64,000 bases of DNA from Tetrastigma voinierianum. Lineage: Eukaryota > Streptophyta > Magnoliopsida > Vitales > Vitaceae. How positions within the stretch are numbered: position 1 is the first letter of the stretch; each line of letters starts with the position of its first letter. The notes under the pieces were generated by a model, which saw nothing but the letters and a program-made list of their open reading frames with translations, was not told where the DNA came from and made no database searches. Below are positions 54,961 through 64,000 of the stretch, piece by piece. Position numbers and translations under genes: made by a program. The DNA lies in the NCBI GenBank assembly GCA_016808115.1, contig JAEQBH010006386.1:1-64000 (forward strand). Reading direction: 5' to 3'.

Positions 54961-55480
54961 TAGCTGGCGTAGCTCGGCGGCCCATGTGCCAATTGTGTCA
55001 TAACTGGTAGTCGACTCTGAGGGCGGCGTGGCTGTGCGGGTAGGTAGGCTCATCCAGGTGAAGCGTGACTCACAGGCGCTGTGGCGTAGTGTGATGGCTG
55101 GCGGTCGCGGCTCACGAGGCGGCGTGGCTGTGCGGTCGGTGGGCTCGTGAGAGTGAGCGGCGTGGCTCAGGGCGCTGGGGCGGGGTGGCTATGTGGCTTT
55201 GGTAGTCGGCTCTGAGGCGGCCGTAACATCTTGGTCGGTGAAACTCGTCAAATTGAAGCGACGTGAACAGCGCTGGTAAGTGGCGATGTAACTGGTGATC
55301 GACTCCCCAAGCGTGGCGTGCGGAATTAGGTGAGCGCTCGTCGAAAGTGAGCGGCGTGGCTCCGGCGTAGAAGCCCGAAGTGGCGATGTAACTGGCTGGT
55401 CGACTCTAAGGCGGCGTGGCTGTGCGGAGTAGGTGGGCTCGTCGAAGTGAAGCGGCGTGGCTCGGCGTAGCTAACGGTAG
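54960..55480. repeat. Tandem array 2 of element C
   Basis: About five units of roughly 100 bp with TCGACTCTGAGGCGGC, GTGGCTGTGCGG, TGGGCTCGTCGAAGTGAAGC and GGCGATGTAACTGG. It directly abuts array 1. Confidence 0.85.
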
Positions 55481-56048
55481 TTGAAGGTTTGATATGTTGA
55501 AGCGGCCGTGTTCTTTGAATTAATTTTCAATTCTTGAAGGCAGCGTCAACATCTTTGGATTTATGGAGAATTTGGATCGATTGCATGAACTTTCGAATAC
55601 TTTGATCTCCTTATAAATATCGGTTTCAACTGCTGAGGCTTGTTCTTTGTCTTCTGGCCCAGGTCTGTGAGATGAAGGTGAAGTTTTGATCATCGTCGTG
55701 GAGATTCTTGAAGATCTGGTCGGCCAGTGTTGTTTGCTTGCATGTGGGTTGTGTTTTTCAAAATCTCCTTTATGGGAGTCATGTTATTCTGGCTGGAGTG
55801 CTGGGGAATGCATCCGAGGAGAGGGTGGCGCGTCTTTTGGGCTCTCTCTGTTTTTGTTCTTCTTCTTCCTCATCTGCTCCTCTCTTTTCTCCCACATCAC
55901 CTCTTTTCTTTTCTCCTAATCTTGCATATTAACTATAGGCTTTTAAATTCTGTCTTTCTCCTTTGTCTCTTTTTTCCTTAGTCTGAGATCTTTTGTACCT
56001 TGCACCTTTTCATGTTCTCCTGTTTCCTTTCTTTCTTTTCTCCACATC
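55481..56048 (-). other. Region between arrays and integrase end of element C
   Basis: Mixed sequence with a CT-rich stretch (55855-55915), corresponding in position to 28500-29284 of element B. No gene recognised. Confidence 0.4.
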
Positions 56049-56375
56049 CTTTTTTTTTTTTTTTTTTTTGAGGGCCCCTTGTATTGTATACTGAATGTTG
56101 CTAAAGTGTAGTAAGGGACACCAACGATTGTAGTGGATATAGTGAGGGTGAGTATAGGGCGCCTTTGAACATGTCGATGTATCTTCCTTATTTTGCCTTT
56201 TACGTATCTTACATATATGAGCCCCATTTGAGATGTCCCAGCAAATGAATTGATCGCGTTCCATCTGTCACGTATTGAGATCAGATAAGGCATTATTTAA
56301 CATTACATACTAATGCTCTTGTTGGCAAAGCAGATATTGCATTGCGATATGTCGCAAGATTTTCCCTCTTGTTTT
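56049..56375 (-). mobile_element. Poly(A)-tailed insertion of unknown type
   Basis: A run of 19 T (56050-56068) marks the 3' poly(A) of a minus-strand insert of roughly 310 bp. It lies just past the integrase C-terminus. The inserted sequence resembles no family I know: a SINE, a LINE tail or a processed transcript are all possible. The 5' border is an estimate. Confidence 0.4.
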
Positions 56376-56379
56376 GAGT

Positions 56380-57545
56380 TCATAATTGCACAGTACGATA
56401 TTTCGGGATGATGTATGGGCCTTCCAGGTTGGGGGCACAGTTTCGATGTGTCTGGATTCTTCCCTTCTTTGTGGGAGCTTCTTTAAGACTAATTGCTGGC
56501 ATGTAGCTCACAGGGTTGACTTTTTGATTATAATGCCAGCTGTCTTCCTTTGATACTCCTCCGTCGCCTTTAGACACCTTTCGCGTTTTTCTTGGAGTTA
56601 AGTTAGACGAAGGGCCTGGAATCCATTATATCTGATCGCGGCTTTCGACTCTTGGAACTTTATTAGATCTCGGCAGAGTTCTTAGCCGTACGAGGCGGCT
56701 AGGGCAAATGGGGTTTCAGGGTTCTTGGCTCTTTGTCGTCTGTAAGCCCGCTGGTACCTCGGGAATGATACACTCCCTCCACTTCAGATCTTCTAATTTG
56801 GTCTTCGGCTGTCCATTCGATTCTTGGATGTGTTTGGGGGCTGAGTAATAATTTTAATTAGAAACGACCGCAAAAAATCTACAGATTGCGTATGGCCTTT
56901 AGTTATCGATGCAGGAAAACACAGGGATGCAGCCTGCATATGATTCTTCATACACAAATACGTATTTTACTATAGTGTGATTAAGTTAAGGAAAAGAGGA
57001 AAGAAAAGGAAAAAAAAGAAGAGGGAAGGAAGAAGAAGAGAAGAAAGGAAAGACGAAGGAAAAAAAAAAAAAACACTTTGTTTGACATACCCATAGTAAA
57101 TAATCACTAAGCAATTAATTTTATCCTTTACAATCGGGTCCCGATATATCGAGCCGAATTTGTTGGAAGGCCGAGGACTTGTGATTGATGTTAAGGGATA
57201 CGGCGGGAGCGTGAGATCTTGGCGTGCTCGGCGGATCACGCATTCTTGACTAGATCGGTCGCATCCTTAAAGTATGGTTGGCGGTGATATCATTGCCTTA
57301 AGACTTTTTCTTGCTAATGCGGGAGCTCCGGAATGCCAGTTCGCGCATACACCCCTCGTAGCGCTACCGGCCTTGCGTACTTGATGTCTCTCACTTGTCA
57401 CGTTTAAGAAAGGGAGTGAAAAATCCTCGCTTGTAGAGAGACTTGGCCCATGATTAGTGAACTTCAGTGCGACCTGCTTATTTTTCGCTGCTTCTTTAGT
57501 TGATCGGTAGGCTTTGTCCATTATATAGTTCCAAATGGGGTCCAT
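56380..57545 (-). pseudogene. Integrase of element C
   Basis: On the minus strand the N-terminal part (57545-57267) reads MDPIWNYIMDKAYRSTKEAA, then SLPFLNVTSERHQVRKAGSA, which matches the linker and zinc-finger region before gypsy integrase cores. The C-terminal part (56577-56380) has WHYNQKVNPVSY and NLEGPYIIPKYR. The core between them is disrupted: a purine-rich run with A12 (56996-57073) and unrelated AT-rich sequence replace it, so the catalytic triad is missing. Confidence 0.75.
56990..57075. repeat. Purine-rich low-complexity run inside integrase C
   Basis: About 85 bases of almost only A and G on the plus strand, ending in A13. Its translated minus strand is phenylalanine-rich and not a gene. 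Confidence 0.85.
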
Positions 57546-58090
57546 CCAACTCGGCTCCTGACTCTATCTAGCAACCGTCATGTGCTATATGATCGACAGA
57601 GGGTTCCGCCAAGTATTCAACGGGGGTTGACCTGCCGAGGTCTTCTTATGAGGCCAGGCTAACTTCGCTACACCCGCTGGAATTCTCTGCCTGGGACATG
57701 CTTGACTTGAACCAACACAAATCCCTTTAATAGATCGCGGACCTTTCGGAGGTATAGAATCATCAAGCTTACTTTGGCTCAGAGGTTTCTTATATTTGTC
57801 CGACCACCAAATTGAATCACCGTATACTTCTAACCTGCCGACCTCTTAAATGAACGGGCGAGGTTGAGGCTCACATCACGGCCCCATAATTTGCACTTCG
57901 TTGTTCGAAGCATGGAATCCAAATCTGAGTGCATATTCAATGCTCCATCCCTTCTCGGTGAGGTTAGGAATTAGATCCGCCCCGCTTCCTCACAGATTCA
58001 GGCCCATCTACGTGAGCCTGCACTGGAGGTCAGTTCTTTCGTGAGTGGTCTGAGCAAGTTCCCTGAGTGAATTCCATGACGAAGTCGGCT
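57546..58090 (-). pseudogene. Archaeal-type RNase H remnant of element C
   Basis: The position and order match element B. Readable minus-strand pieces correspond to the N-N-E-A-x-Y block (near 57900) and the end of the domain (about 57680-57720), but the frame breaks every 50-100 bases. Assigned mainly from synteny with element B. Confidence 0.55.
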
Positions 58091-59180
58091 AGACCTCAGG
58101 CTTATGGTCGTTGCTCAGATTCGAGGTCGAACTCGCTTAGCTCTAGCCCACTTCCATCACCTCCCTGAGGCTTCCGGGTTTGTGCAATACTCTGTTTCCA
58201 TCGAATTCGCCTGGACTCTATGGTGTGAGCCTAAACAGTGGACTGAGCTCCGAGCCGTGGCACACTCAAAGCATTAGCCTTCCATCTCCTGCACCTCCTC
58301 CGTCCTCTCGCGCCTGGATCATAATAGCAGACCGGGCGTCAGACTGCCTTTGTCTCGACGAAAGTAATCACGGCCCAGAAGCCTGGACACACCCAAGTAC
58401 GTAGGAGGAGTTCACCGGACGTGGCTTACTAGAATGGGCGGAGAACCTGCCACGCTTAATGTAGTAAATGCTTCTTCGCACTTCTCGCATCCCATCGAAG
58501 GCCTTCTTCGAACTTGAAGAAGGGCCGGCACTCGTCACTCGCCCGAATACAACCGGCCTTAGGGTCGCAATCCTTCCCGTCACTGCTGGACTTCCTTTAT
58601 TCCCCGATGGCGATGGCATGTCGAGCAATGCCCCTTATTTCCATCTAGGTTTGCCTCAATTCCCTATGGTCGACTACGGCCCGTGAATTTTCCTACTGAC
58701 ACGCCAAAGGCGCATTTTACCGGGTTCAACTTCATGTCAGAATTCCCAGGATCCGAACGCTCGAGAGGTGAGGATGGAGATTACCGAGTAGATTTTACCA
58801 AAGATGTCGCCTAATGTGAGACTCCATAGTCGCGCCTATCTCGCTTCTCGAATGACTACGATTTTCAAATTTCCCAGTCGCTCCCCGCGTCTTGAGCCCG
58901 AACGGCATCACTCGATAGCAGTAAGTTCCCTGAAATGCGACTTAAAGAGGTCTTTTTCCGGGGTCATCCGGTCCATGCTAACTGATTGTAGCCAAAATGC
59001 GTCCATAAAATCGAAGTTCGTGGCCCGCAGCCAAGGCCCACGATGAGGCCGATCCTGGCAAAGGAGTCGTCCTTCCTAAGATGCCTTGTTTATGTCGCTG
59101 AAGTCGATGCAGTCGCCACTTTGCCATTTGTTTTTTAACGAGGACAACGTTAGCCAACCACCTGGGATATTCTAATTCCT
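58090..59180 (-). pseudogene. Reverse transcriptase and gypsy RNase H remnants of element C
   Basis: Readable pieces on the minus strand include FDFMDAFWLQSV (near 59000, the palm block with the SFMDAFSGYNQI pattern changed), SMDRMTPEKDLFKSHF, and VTGRIATLRPVVFGRVTSAG with KKAFDGMREVRRS (58628-58368), which is the connection between RT and RNase H. The Y-x-D-D catalytic block was not readable. Frameshifts are frequent. Confidence 0.65.
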
Positions 59181-59689
59181 CCCTAATCCGCTCCTACTGA
59201 GAAGCTTGCCGATTTCCTCGTCACGGCCGCTCCGCGCGAAGCTCCTGCGCTTTTGTTTGACTGGTTTGAAGGATGGGTTGGTGTTCAACCTGTGAGTAAT
59301 TATTGTAGGATCGATTCCTCCCATGTCCGCCTGTTTCCACGCGAAAATGTCTCTATTTTTTCTTAAAAATTGAGTGAAGAGGTTTTAGTCCTGCTAGCCT
59401 AGAGCCAATGTAGCGAGGATGTTCCGGTCACATCCAATGACACAGTTCTAGTTCCTCCGAGGGCCCTGGCTCGGGTGATATCTGTCAGGCATGTCAAGCT
59501 CATCTACATTCACGCTGTCAACCCGCCCTTTGTCTTCATGGAGGCTGCAGCATTCCCTCGGCCACTCGATCTCCCTGACCATTCCTACACCATGTATGGT
59601 TGGAAATTTGATTATCATGTGATACGCAGAGGGATATTTTTAATATGCTTGAGGGAGGGTCCATTTCACAAAGATGTTATGCTTGATGG

Positions 59690-60292
59690 CGCTCACGATT
59701 AGGAACCTCCGCTGCTGTCGTCAGTTCGGCAAGGGGGCTCTCCCAGGGTTAGCACCAGTTGAATCGAGCCCAATGGTAATACCTTCTCTCCTGAAAACCC
59801 CCGTAGATGTGTGTTGACGGGATCTAGCTTTTCTCTCCCAATGCCCATTTTGTCGAAGGCTGAGGCGAAGATGATGTTAGCTAAACTCCCGTTATCAATT
59901 AAAACCCGATGGACTGTTGTGTTGGCCACCATCGCGCGAACCACCAATGGGTCGTCATGGGGATACCGGCATCCCTCCAGGTCTGAGTCAGAGAATGTGA
60001 TGGTAGTGTCGAGTCGCGGCTGTTTAGTTACTGCTTGTATTTCCCCCGTCTCTGCCGATCTGATGCTACGCAGGTGGGCCTTCCGAGCCGAACTAGATTC
60101 TCCTCCTCCTGCAAATCCTCCCGAGATCACGTGGATTTCTCCCAAGCTGGGCTTCGACTGAGCTGCCGTCATCGAGGTGGTCAAGTGTTGAGTCGGGCCC
60201 CGGTCTCCACTCGAACCCGACTTTGGGCCTCGATTCGGGCTCGTCTCCTGAGATATGAAACGCCTGAGATATCCGCTAAATGTATTAAGCAT
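59690..60292 (-). pseudogene. Gag C-terminus and aspartic protease of element C
   Basis: A 197-residue open frame encodes GEIHVISGGFAGGGESSSAR, then TTITFSDSDLEGCRYPHDDP, VHRVLIDNGSLANIIF and LDPVNTHLRGFSGEKVLPLG. The protease active site D-N-G-S is intact here, unlike in element B. This is the longest undamaged coding part of element C. Confidence 0.85.
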
Positions 60293-60379
60293 TCTATCTC
60301 TTTCGCCTTGTATACAATTGTCCAGGCGATGTCCGTAAATCCCATGGAACCTCGTTAATATTCTCGTGAGCTGTTCCTC

Positions 60380-61703
60380 GTGGCGGATTCGATTTCATCC
60401 AGTTTGGCCATCTCAGAACCGTCTGCTTCGAACCTCATAGGACCTGTGACACCGAGGCTGTGCCAGGTGTGAAGCGCCGAGGCGAGTAGCTGGCCGTTGT
60501 CTCTCGGGACGCGGGCCTAGACGGTCTCCAGATTTCCTCTTGTGGACGCCATCTTTTCTAGGGATTTGTCCCGGTCAGTTTTGCCTTTTAGGACTTCGTC
60601 CTTGCCTCGCTTGTCTATTGCACTTTTCTTTACGTGAAGAACCTCTTTCTTGATATTGTGGCCTCCTCGCTGCTTATGTATTTCTCGCTTCAAGGAGTAC
60701 TGCCATGCTTGCTTCTCAAGTGGGTTCTTCGAGATGGAAAACATCAAGTCTTCGATTGTGAATTACTAACCTCGCAATGAATGCCGTGATGGCGAACTCT
60801 CATCTGGGTATGTCTATTTTCGTGGACTCACACATTTGAACTCTTGCACGTATGATTTTAAACTTTCCCGGGAGCCCCGCTTTCTTGACACTCAACATAT
60901 GGTAACTCTAGCTTTCGCACGCTCTGGCTCCGATGAAGTGAGAGACGGAACTGAATGGATAGTTCCGAATCACGAGATGGATGAAGGAATTTATCGAACT
61001 GTAGCCAAGGTCGGCCCTTTAGTGTAGTGGTGAATGCCCCGTGATCGCACAGGTCCCGATACCCATGTAGCTCCATCCGATTTTCAGAGGTATAAGGTGA
61101 TCGACGTCTTTGACTCCATCGAATGCTCTCATTTGTGGCATCTCCTCCTGAACTTCACTGGAAGGGGGAAGTGTAGCACCCTACTGGGTGAAGGAGACTC
61201 CTAGCTATTAAAATTGCATCCATGGTATTCGGGCGCACCCCTAACCACCTCCTTCACACTACGAGCCCCCGTTGAAGACTCAAAACCCGCTCCCACAAGT
61301 CTCGCCTCCCGCTCCCGGCCGAGGGTGATATGGTGCTTCTCGCTCGCGACCACCCTGAGTATTGCTTCTTTTTCCTCCTCCGCAGGGCCAATCAGTCCGT
61401 GCCCCTGACGGCCTGACTCTCGTCTCGCTCGACACCACGTGATTGTCGCGACCGAGTCAGTTTTCGCTGGGAGGAAGGTCCCTGGTCTTCCCGGCCTCGT
61501 CAGATTCCGTGGATGTTGCAACTGTCTGGTAAGTTGTTCCAATTCTTCTATCAGGCATTGATTGACGAGGCGAAGTGCTTCCACTTCGTTGGTATTGGTT
61601 TGCATTGCTTCCGCTGTCCTAGGAGGTCCGCATTCATGCGGTTCTGGTGATCCCGCAGATCCCTGCTGACAAGGCGCCCTGCCGTGTTCCTTGTTGATAC
61701 CAT
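60380..61703 (-). pseudogene. Gag of element C
   Basis: The start MVSTRNTAGRLVSRDLRD (ATG 61703-61701) corresponds to the gag start of element B. The core near 61076-60858 reads MELHGYRDLCDHGAFTTTLK, and another gag segment at 60747-60517 begins MMFSISKNPLEKQAW. A coiled-coil-like EVEALRLVNQCLIEELEQLT lies at about 61590-61530 in a neighbouring frame. At least three frameshifts. Confidence 0.75.
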
Positions 61704-61754
61704 CAAGAATCGAGAAATCGGGCCATTTATAAAGGAACCGGCTGCTCCTGGGCC

Positions 61755-61767
61755 GTGACGCGCCAAC
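61755..61767 (-). other. Primer-binding site of element C
   Basis: The minus strand reads GTTGGCGCGTCAC next to the LTR end, again of the TGGCGC type. Confidence 0.55.
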
Positions 61768-62506
61768 TGATGATGCTTTTTTCAACCCGAACTGGGCTGG
61801 AGCGTGTAGGGGCCAGCTGGCCGACCCGATTGTTTGGGTGGGCCGTGATGCAAAGGCCTGGATTGTTCAGCCGAGGTAGGATCGCAGACCAGCCAGGGAT
61901 TCAGTTTCTAGACGAGCACCCTCCTCGCAAAACAAGGAAGAAGGTCATGAGGCTTCACCGCGGTCATCCGATGCCTAAGCCGGCCTTCGAGAGAAAAAAA
62001 GAGACCGCTTAGAGGGATGAATGTCGATACTTACGTGTCTAAGAACGTGTGTGTAAGAATGTCATGCTGGTTTTCAAGGCATCTTCACCGATGGTGGTCT
62101 TGTATTTATAGTAGATGTTCAAACTCAAATTGATGGTGATTAGAGTCCTTCCCATTGACGATATTTCTTATTTTAGCTTCATATCGGATTTGGCATAGAT
62201 AGAAGGAGCTGTTTGTTTGAGATAACTTTTCTTTATCAGAGACCCAATCTACGATGATCTCGTTATTATTTTCCTTCCTTATTGATAAGGTTTGGTTGGA
62301 TCGTGTGATAATATATTGCTAGGTTATTCTATTTTCTCAGAGGAGTGATGCAATAACTGATTTGTAGATATGCTTCCACCATTTAGATTTGTTTTAGACT
62401 CCGCCTCATCTCCGACCGGGGCCTGCACTCGAGGAGCCCGGTACGTATCGGGCGTACTCACTCTTCGGGCTTGGCCTGCACCCAGCCTATTTTAAACCCT
62501 AATGCA
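61768..62506 (-). repeat. 5' LTR of element C
   Basis: 739 bp. On the plus strand it starts TGATGATGC and ends TTAAACCCTAATGCA. The remaining 20 bases to 62526 are the right end of the split MITE. Confidence 0.85.
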
Positions 62507-62526
62507 TTTCACACATAACTTTTCCC

Positions 62527-62606
62527 TTTTAAATTCTACCCTTAAGTCCCTAGCAACATGAATGCTAATACTCTTTCCCAATACTCGAAAAGCTTGAGTA
62601 GAATTC
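62527..62606 (+). promoter_or_regulatory. Upstream region of the UGT gene, remainder of duplication copy 2
   Basis: Begins with the 9-bp MITE target duplication and contains CTAGCAACATGAATGCTAAT, which also occurs at 48190. It is the short stretch left between the 13.5-kb insertion and the UGT start codon. No TATA box is evident, so the original promoter was probably moved away by the insertion. Confidence 0.5.
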
Positions 62607-62704
62607 ATGGATGTTGGAAATGAGAGAGTTCGCGTTCTAATGTTTCCATGGTCGCTCGGGGCCATGCCTCCTTCGAGTCGCGAAGAAGCTCCTCAAGAAA
62701 ACTC
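62607..62704 (+). pseudogene. UDP-glycosyltransferase, first part (N-terminal)
   Basis: Reads MDVGNERVRVLMFPW from the ATG at 62607. In plant family-1 glycosyltransferases of the UGT91/UGT94 type this is followed by L-A-H-G-H-I-S-P-(F/Y)-L-E-L-A-K-(K/R)-L. The DNA here still fits that pattern (GCTCGGGGCCATGCCTCCTT, then GCGAAGAAGCTCCTCAAG) only if several small losses are allowed, so the frame is broken inside the H-G-H substrate-binding motif. The gene is then interrupted by the insertion at 62705 and resumes at 63797. Enzymes of this group transfer sugars from UDP-sugars to small acceptors such as flavonoids or terpenoids in the cytosol. Confidence 0.65.
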
Positions 62705-62885
62705 GAGTTGCACGGATATGCTTACGAAAATATAAATAAATTACCGCGACGCCCAAAATATTTCCTAAAGTATTTAACGACAACGTACCGGTATTGACTA
62801 CGCAGAATGGCGAACCTGGACGGCGACGGATTTCGCTTAATTGCCGCCGCCGCGAACGGCAGATTAATTACGAATTGCTTTCAGC
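62705..62885 (+). repeat. Left terminal inverted repeat of the insertion
   Basis: About 180 bp, imperfect. Compared with the right copy it has about 28 extra bases in the middle. Confidence 0.65.
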
Positions 62886-63210
62886 CCACAACGCAAAGAT
62901 TTGACTTAATTCCTTCTACTCTCCCTTCGCTTTTCCTTGCGCCGTCGCCTCCGTCCGTCCGCTAGCGTGCAGCATTGCCATCAGTCATCAAAGTGGTTCT
63001 CACTCTCAATCATACTCATTATTTATTACTCACCCTCCCCTCCTGTAAACGTCCCTCACCCCTTCTCTCTCCCCTAAAATTTTCAGGTGTCAGAAGGAAA
63101 ATGTGGGAGACCTCAGGAATCTGATTGAAACGTATCCCCCACTGTGATCTTAAGCTAAGTTTTACTTTTGGTGGGTGTGCCTTGAGAGCCACATTTGCTC
63201 GGATTCCACC

Positions 63211-63577
63211 ATGGCTGTAGTTCTAGAGTGTTGGTCCAGCAGAACCAGCACAGACGAGTAATATGAGGAATGTCCTGATGAGAACTCACAGGGACAGATC
63301 GGCCTGCTGAGAATCGGTCCGCTGCCGGAGCCAAGGAGTCGTCGGCGATGCAGAAGAGGCTCTTAGAGACTCAGTCGTAAATGTGTCCGAGGCTCTTGCA
63401 CGCTGAAGAACTCGCTGAATCTGGACTCGCCCCGTGATCCACCTGCTTCTAAGATCGAGAGCTGCCGCAAGCTTGTTTGGGGCGGTGTTGTTCGGAACCT
63501 CACCCAACTCTACCCTGGTAGTCTGTTACCGGAGAAGCTCGTCTCCAATATTCACAAGCATTATGATTCCTTGCCGA
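63211..63577 (+). pseudogene. Captured first exon of a conserved plant protein gene
   Basis: ATG 63211 starts MAVVLECWSSRTSTDE. After frame changes follow GAKESSAMQKRL, then LKNSLNLDSPRDPPASKIES, CRKLVWGGVVRNLTQLYPGS and EKLVSNIHKHYDSLP (to about 63560). The even spacing and natural composition show coding sequence of one exon with three or so small indels. Before it lies an AG acceptor-like TTTTCAG (63080-63086), so a 5' UTR intron end may have been captured too. I recognise it as a conserved plant protein segment but cannot name its function. It lies wholly inside the inverted repeats and has the same orientation as the interrupted UGT gene. Confidence 0.6.
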
Positions 63578-63609
63578 AGGGGGAGAAGAAGGAAAAAAGG
63601 CCTAGCCTT

Positions 63610-63796
63610 AATCAATACAATTGCCGTCGCTCTAACGAGACTTACATTCAATTAACTTAAACTGCCGCTATCGCAACGACATTTGAATCAAATGCCGACG
63701 CTACTGCATATGACAAGTTCTACTCGGGAAATATTTTGGAAGCCACAGTAATTTTAATTTATTTATTTTTAAATAGCTTATATCCGTACAAAACTC
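63610..63796 (-). repeat. Right terminal inverted repeat of the insertion
   Basis: Mate of the repeat at 62705-62885, in inverted order. Confidence 0.65.
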
Positions 63797-64000
63797 AAAA
63801 ACTTGTTCATATATTTCTGCTCAACACCTGTTATTCTCAATTCCATCAAAGATCAAATCACTGAATCACCATATTCTCTTTCCATAAGACTAATAGAACT
63901 CAATCTTCCCTCCTTGCCTGATCTTCATCCCCACCGCCACACCACCAAAGGCCTCCCCTCCCATCTCATTCCCCTTCTCATAAAATCCTTTCACATGGCC
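63797..64000 (+). pseudogene. UDP-glycosyltransferase, continuation, cut by the window end
   Basis: The frame KNLFIYFCSTPVILNSIKDQ is followed by SIRLIELNLPSLPDLHPHRH and TTKGLPSHLIPLLIKSFHMA to the last base. This is the typical N-terminal acceptor-binding half of UGT91/UGT94-type enzymes: the (F/I)-Y-F-C-S-T-P block, the (L/I)-P-x-L-P-(E/D)-L-P-P block and H-x-T-(T/N)-x-(G)-L-P. It is open for 68 codons. The UDP-sugar-binding PSPG box would be about 800-900 bp beyond the window. Taken with 62607-62704 the gene is disrupted unless the insert is spliced out as an intron; no convincing GT/AG pair was sought beyond this. Confidence 0.75.

Larger units (their letters stand above)
49702..62506 (-). 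mobile_element. Tat-lineage Ty3/gypsy retrotransposon C, 12.8 kb
   Basis: Two LTRs (49702-50470 and 61768-62506) share most of their sequence. On the minus strand come primer site, gag, protease, RT, RNase H, archaeal-type RNase H remnant and integrase, followed by more than 5 kb of 3' sequence with tandem arrays. The left flank GAGAT and the right flank TTTCA do not match, so no target duplication is visible, yet the surrounding MITE continues across the element. The coding part is more damaged than that of element B. It is related to A and B but belongs to a different LTR family. Confidence 0.88.
49041..62526. mobile_element. Mutator-type MITE split by element C
   Basis: The left end GGGAAAAGTATGTATCAAG and the reverse complement of the right end GGGAAAAGTTATGTG match. 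The inverted repeat goes on past the insertion (TTTACAAGGTTCA, AATTGTAGAT) for more than 100 bp. The 9-mer TTTTAAATT flanks it on both sides (49032-49040 and 62527-62535), a perfect target duplication of MULE length. Without element C it would be about 680 bp, with a minisatellite in the middle. Empty-site support comes from the duplicated host sequence at 48170, which has a single TTTTTAAATCC. Confidence 0.85.
62705..63796. mobile_element. Pack-MULE-like insertion carrying a captured gene fragment
   Basis: The left end GAGTTGCACGGATATGCTTA and the reverse complement of the right end GAGTTTTGTACGGATATAAG are the start of inverted repeats that continue with ATAAATAAATTA, CCAAAATATTTCC and a GCGGCA-containing segment for about 180 bp each side. 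Long TIRs with an unrelated gene piece between them are the hallmark of Pack-MULEs. The flanks AGAAAACTC and AAAAACTTG look like a decayed target duplication. Removing the insert restores the UGT reading frame across the junction (...CTCCTCAAG then AAAAACTTGTTC), which is strong evidence that 62705-63796 is an insertion. No transposase is encoded. Confidence 0.75.

Noticed and set aside
53813..55053. Several minus-strand open frames rich in S, H, T and L
   Set aside because: They are translations of the tandem array and change with each unit; no gene.
49697..62511. Five-base target duplication for element C
   Set aside because: GAGAT and TTTCA on the two sides do not match, so I do not claim one.

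Overview
This is nuclear DNA of a flowering plant, most likely a dicot. The evidence is spliced genes with long introns, plant-type gene families (a DUF313-type B3 protein and a UDP-glycosyltransferase start) and a dense load of Ty1/copia, Ty3/gypsy (Tat lineage), LINE, SINE, hAT and Mutator-type elements. I cannot name the species. There are no bacterial operons, no CRISPR array and no rRNA or tRNA gene.

Layout: 1-1744 is the 3' part of a plus-strand Tat-like retrotransposon (element A), whose LTR ends inside what looks like the first exon of a subtilase-like gene (minus, 1747-1857). 2683-2863 is a decayed terminal exon. 3040-4410 holds a minisatellite and the N-terminal remnant of a MULE transposase. 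4880-6677 looks like a Ty3/gypsy LTR. 7617-8760 is a hAT-type element with a perfect 8-bp target duplication. 8909-13861 is a decayed copia element with both LTRs. 15213-24368 is the best multi-exon gene: six exons encoding a 438-residue protein shaped like the first domain of a DEAD-box helicase but without the catalytic motifs. Its introns carry LINE, SINE and copia debris.

The gene is followed by a hAT MITE (24704-25107) and a second MITE (25160-36329) that was split by a 10.8-kb Tat-lineage element (B, 25415-36207). Element B itself carries a solo LTR (about 32251-33130). Both target duplications survive, so the order of insertions can be read. 36338-41476 is AT-rich intergenic DNA with a MITE and a gypsy gag fragment. 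41547-42545 is an intact single-exon B3-domain gene. 42546-49040 contains several tandem repeats, nested small inverted-repeat elements and a local segmental duplication.

49041-62526 is a Mutator-type MITE (9-bp target duplication) split by another Tat-lineage element (C, 49702-62506). Immediately downstream a UDP-glycosyltransferase gene begins (62607). It is interrupted after about 98 bp by a 1.1-kb long-TIR, Mutator-like insertion (62705-63796) and resumes in frame to the window end. That insertion carries the 5' region and first exon of an unrelated plant gene, the pattern of a Pack-MULE.

Elements B and C both have long, unrelated tandem arrays between integrase and the 3' LTR. Many repeat-derived coding regions and the UGT start are broken by small indels, which may be real decay or a draft-assembly effect.
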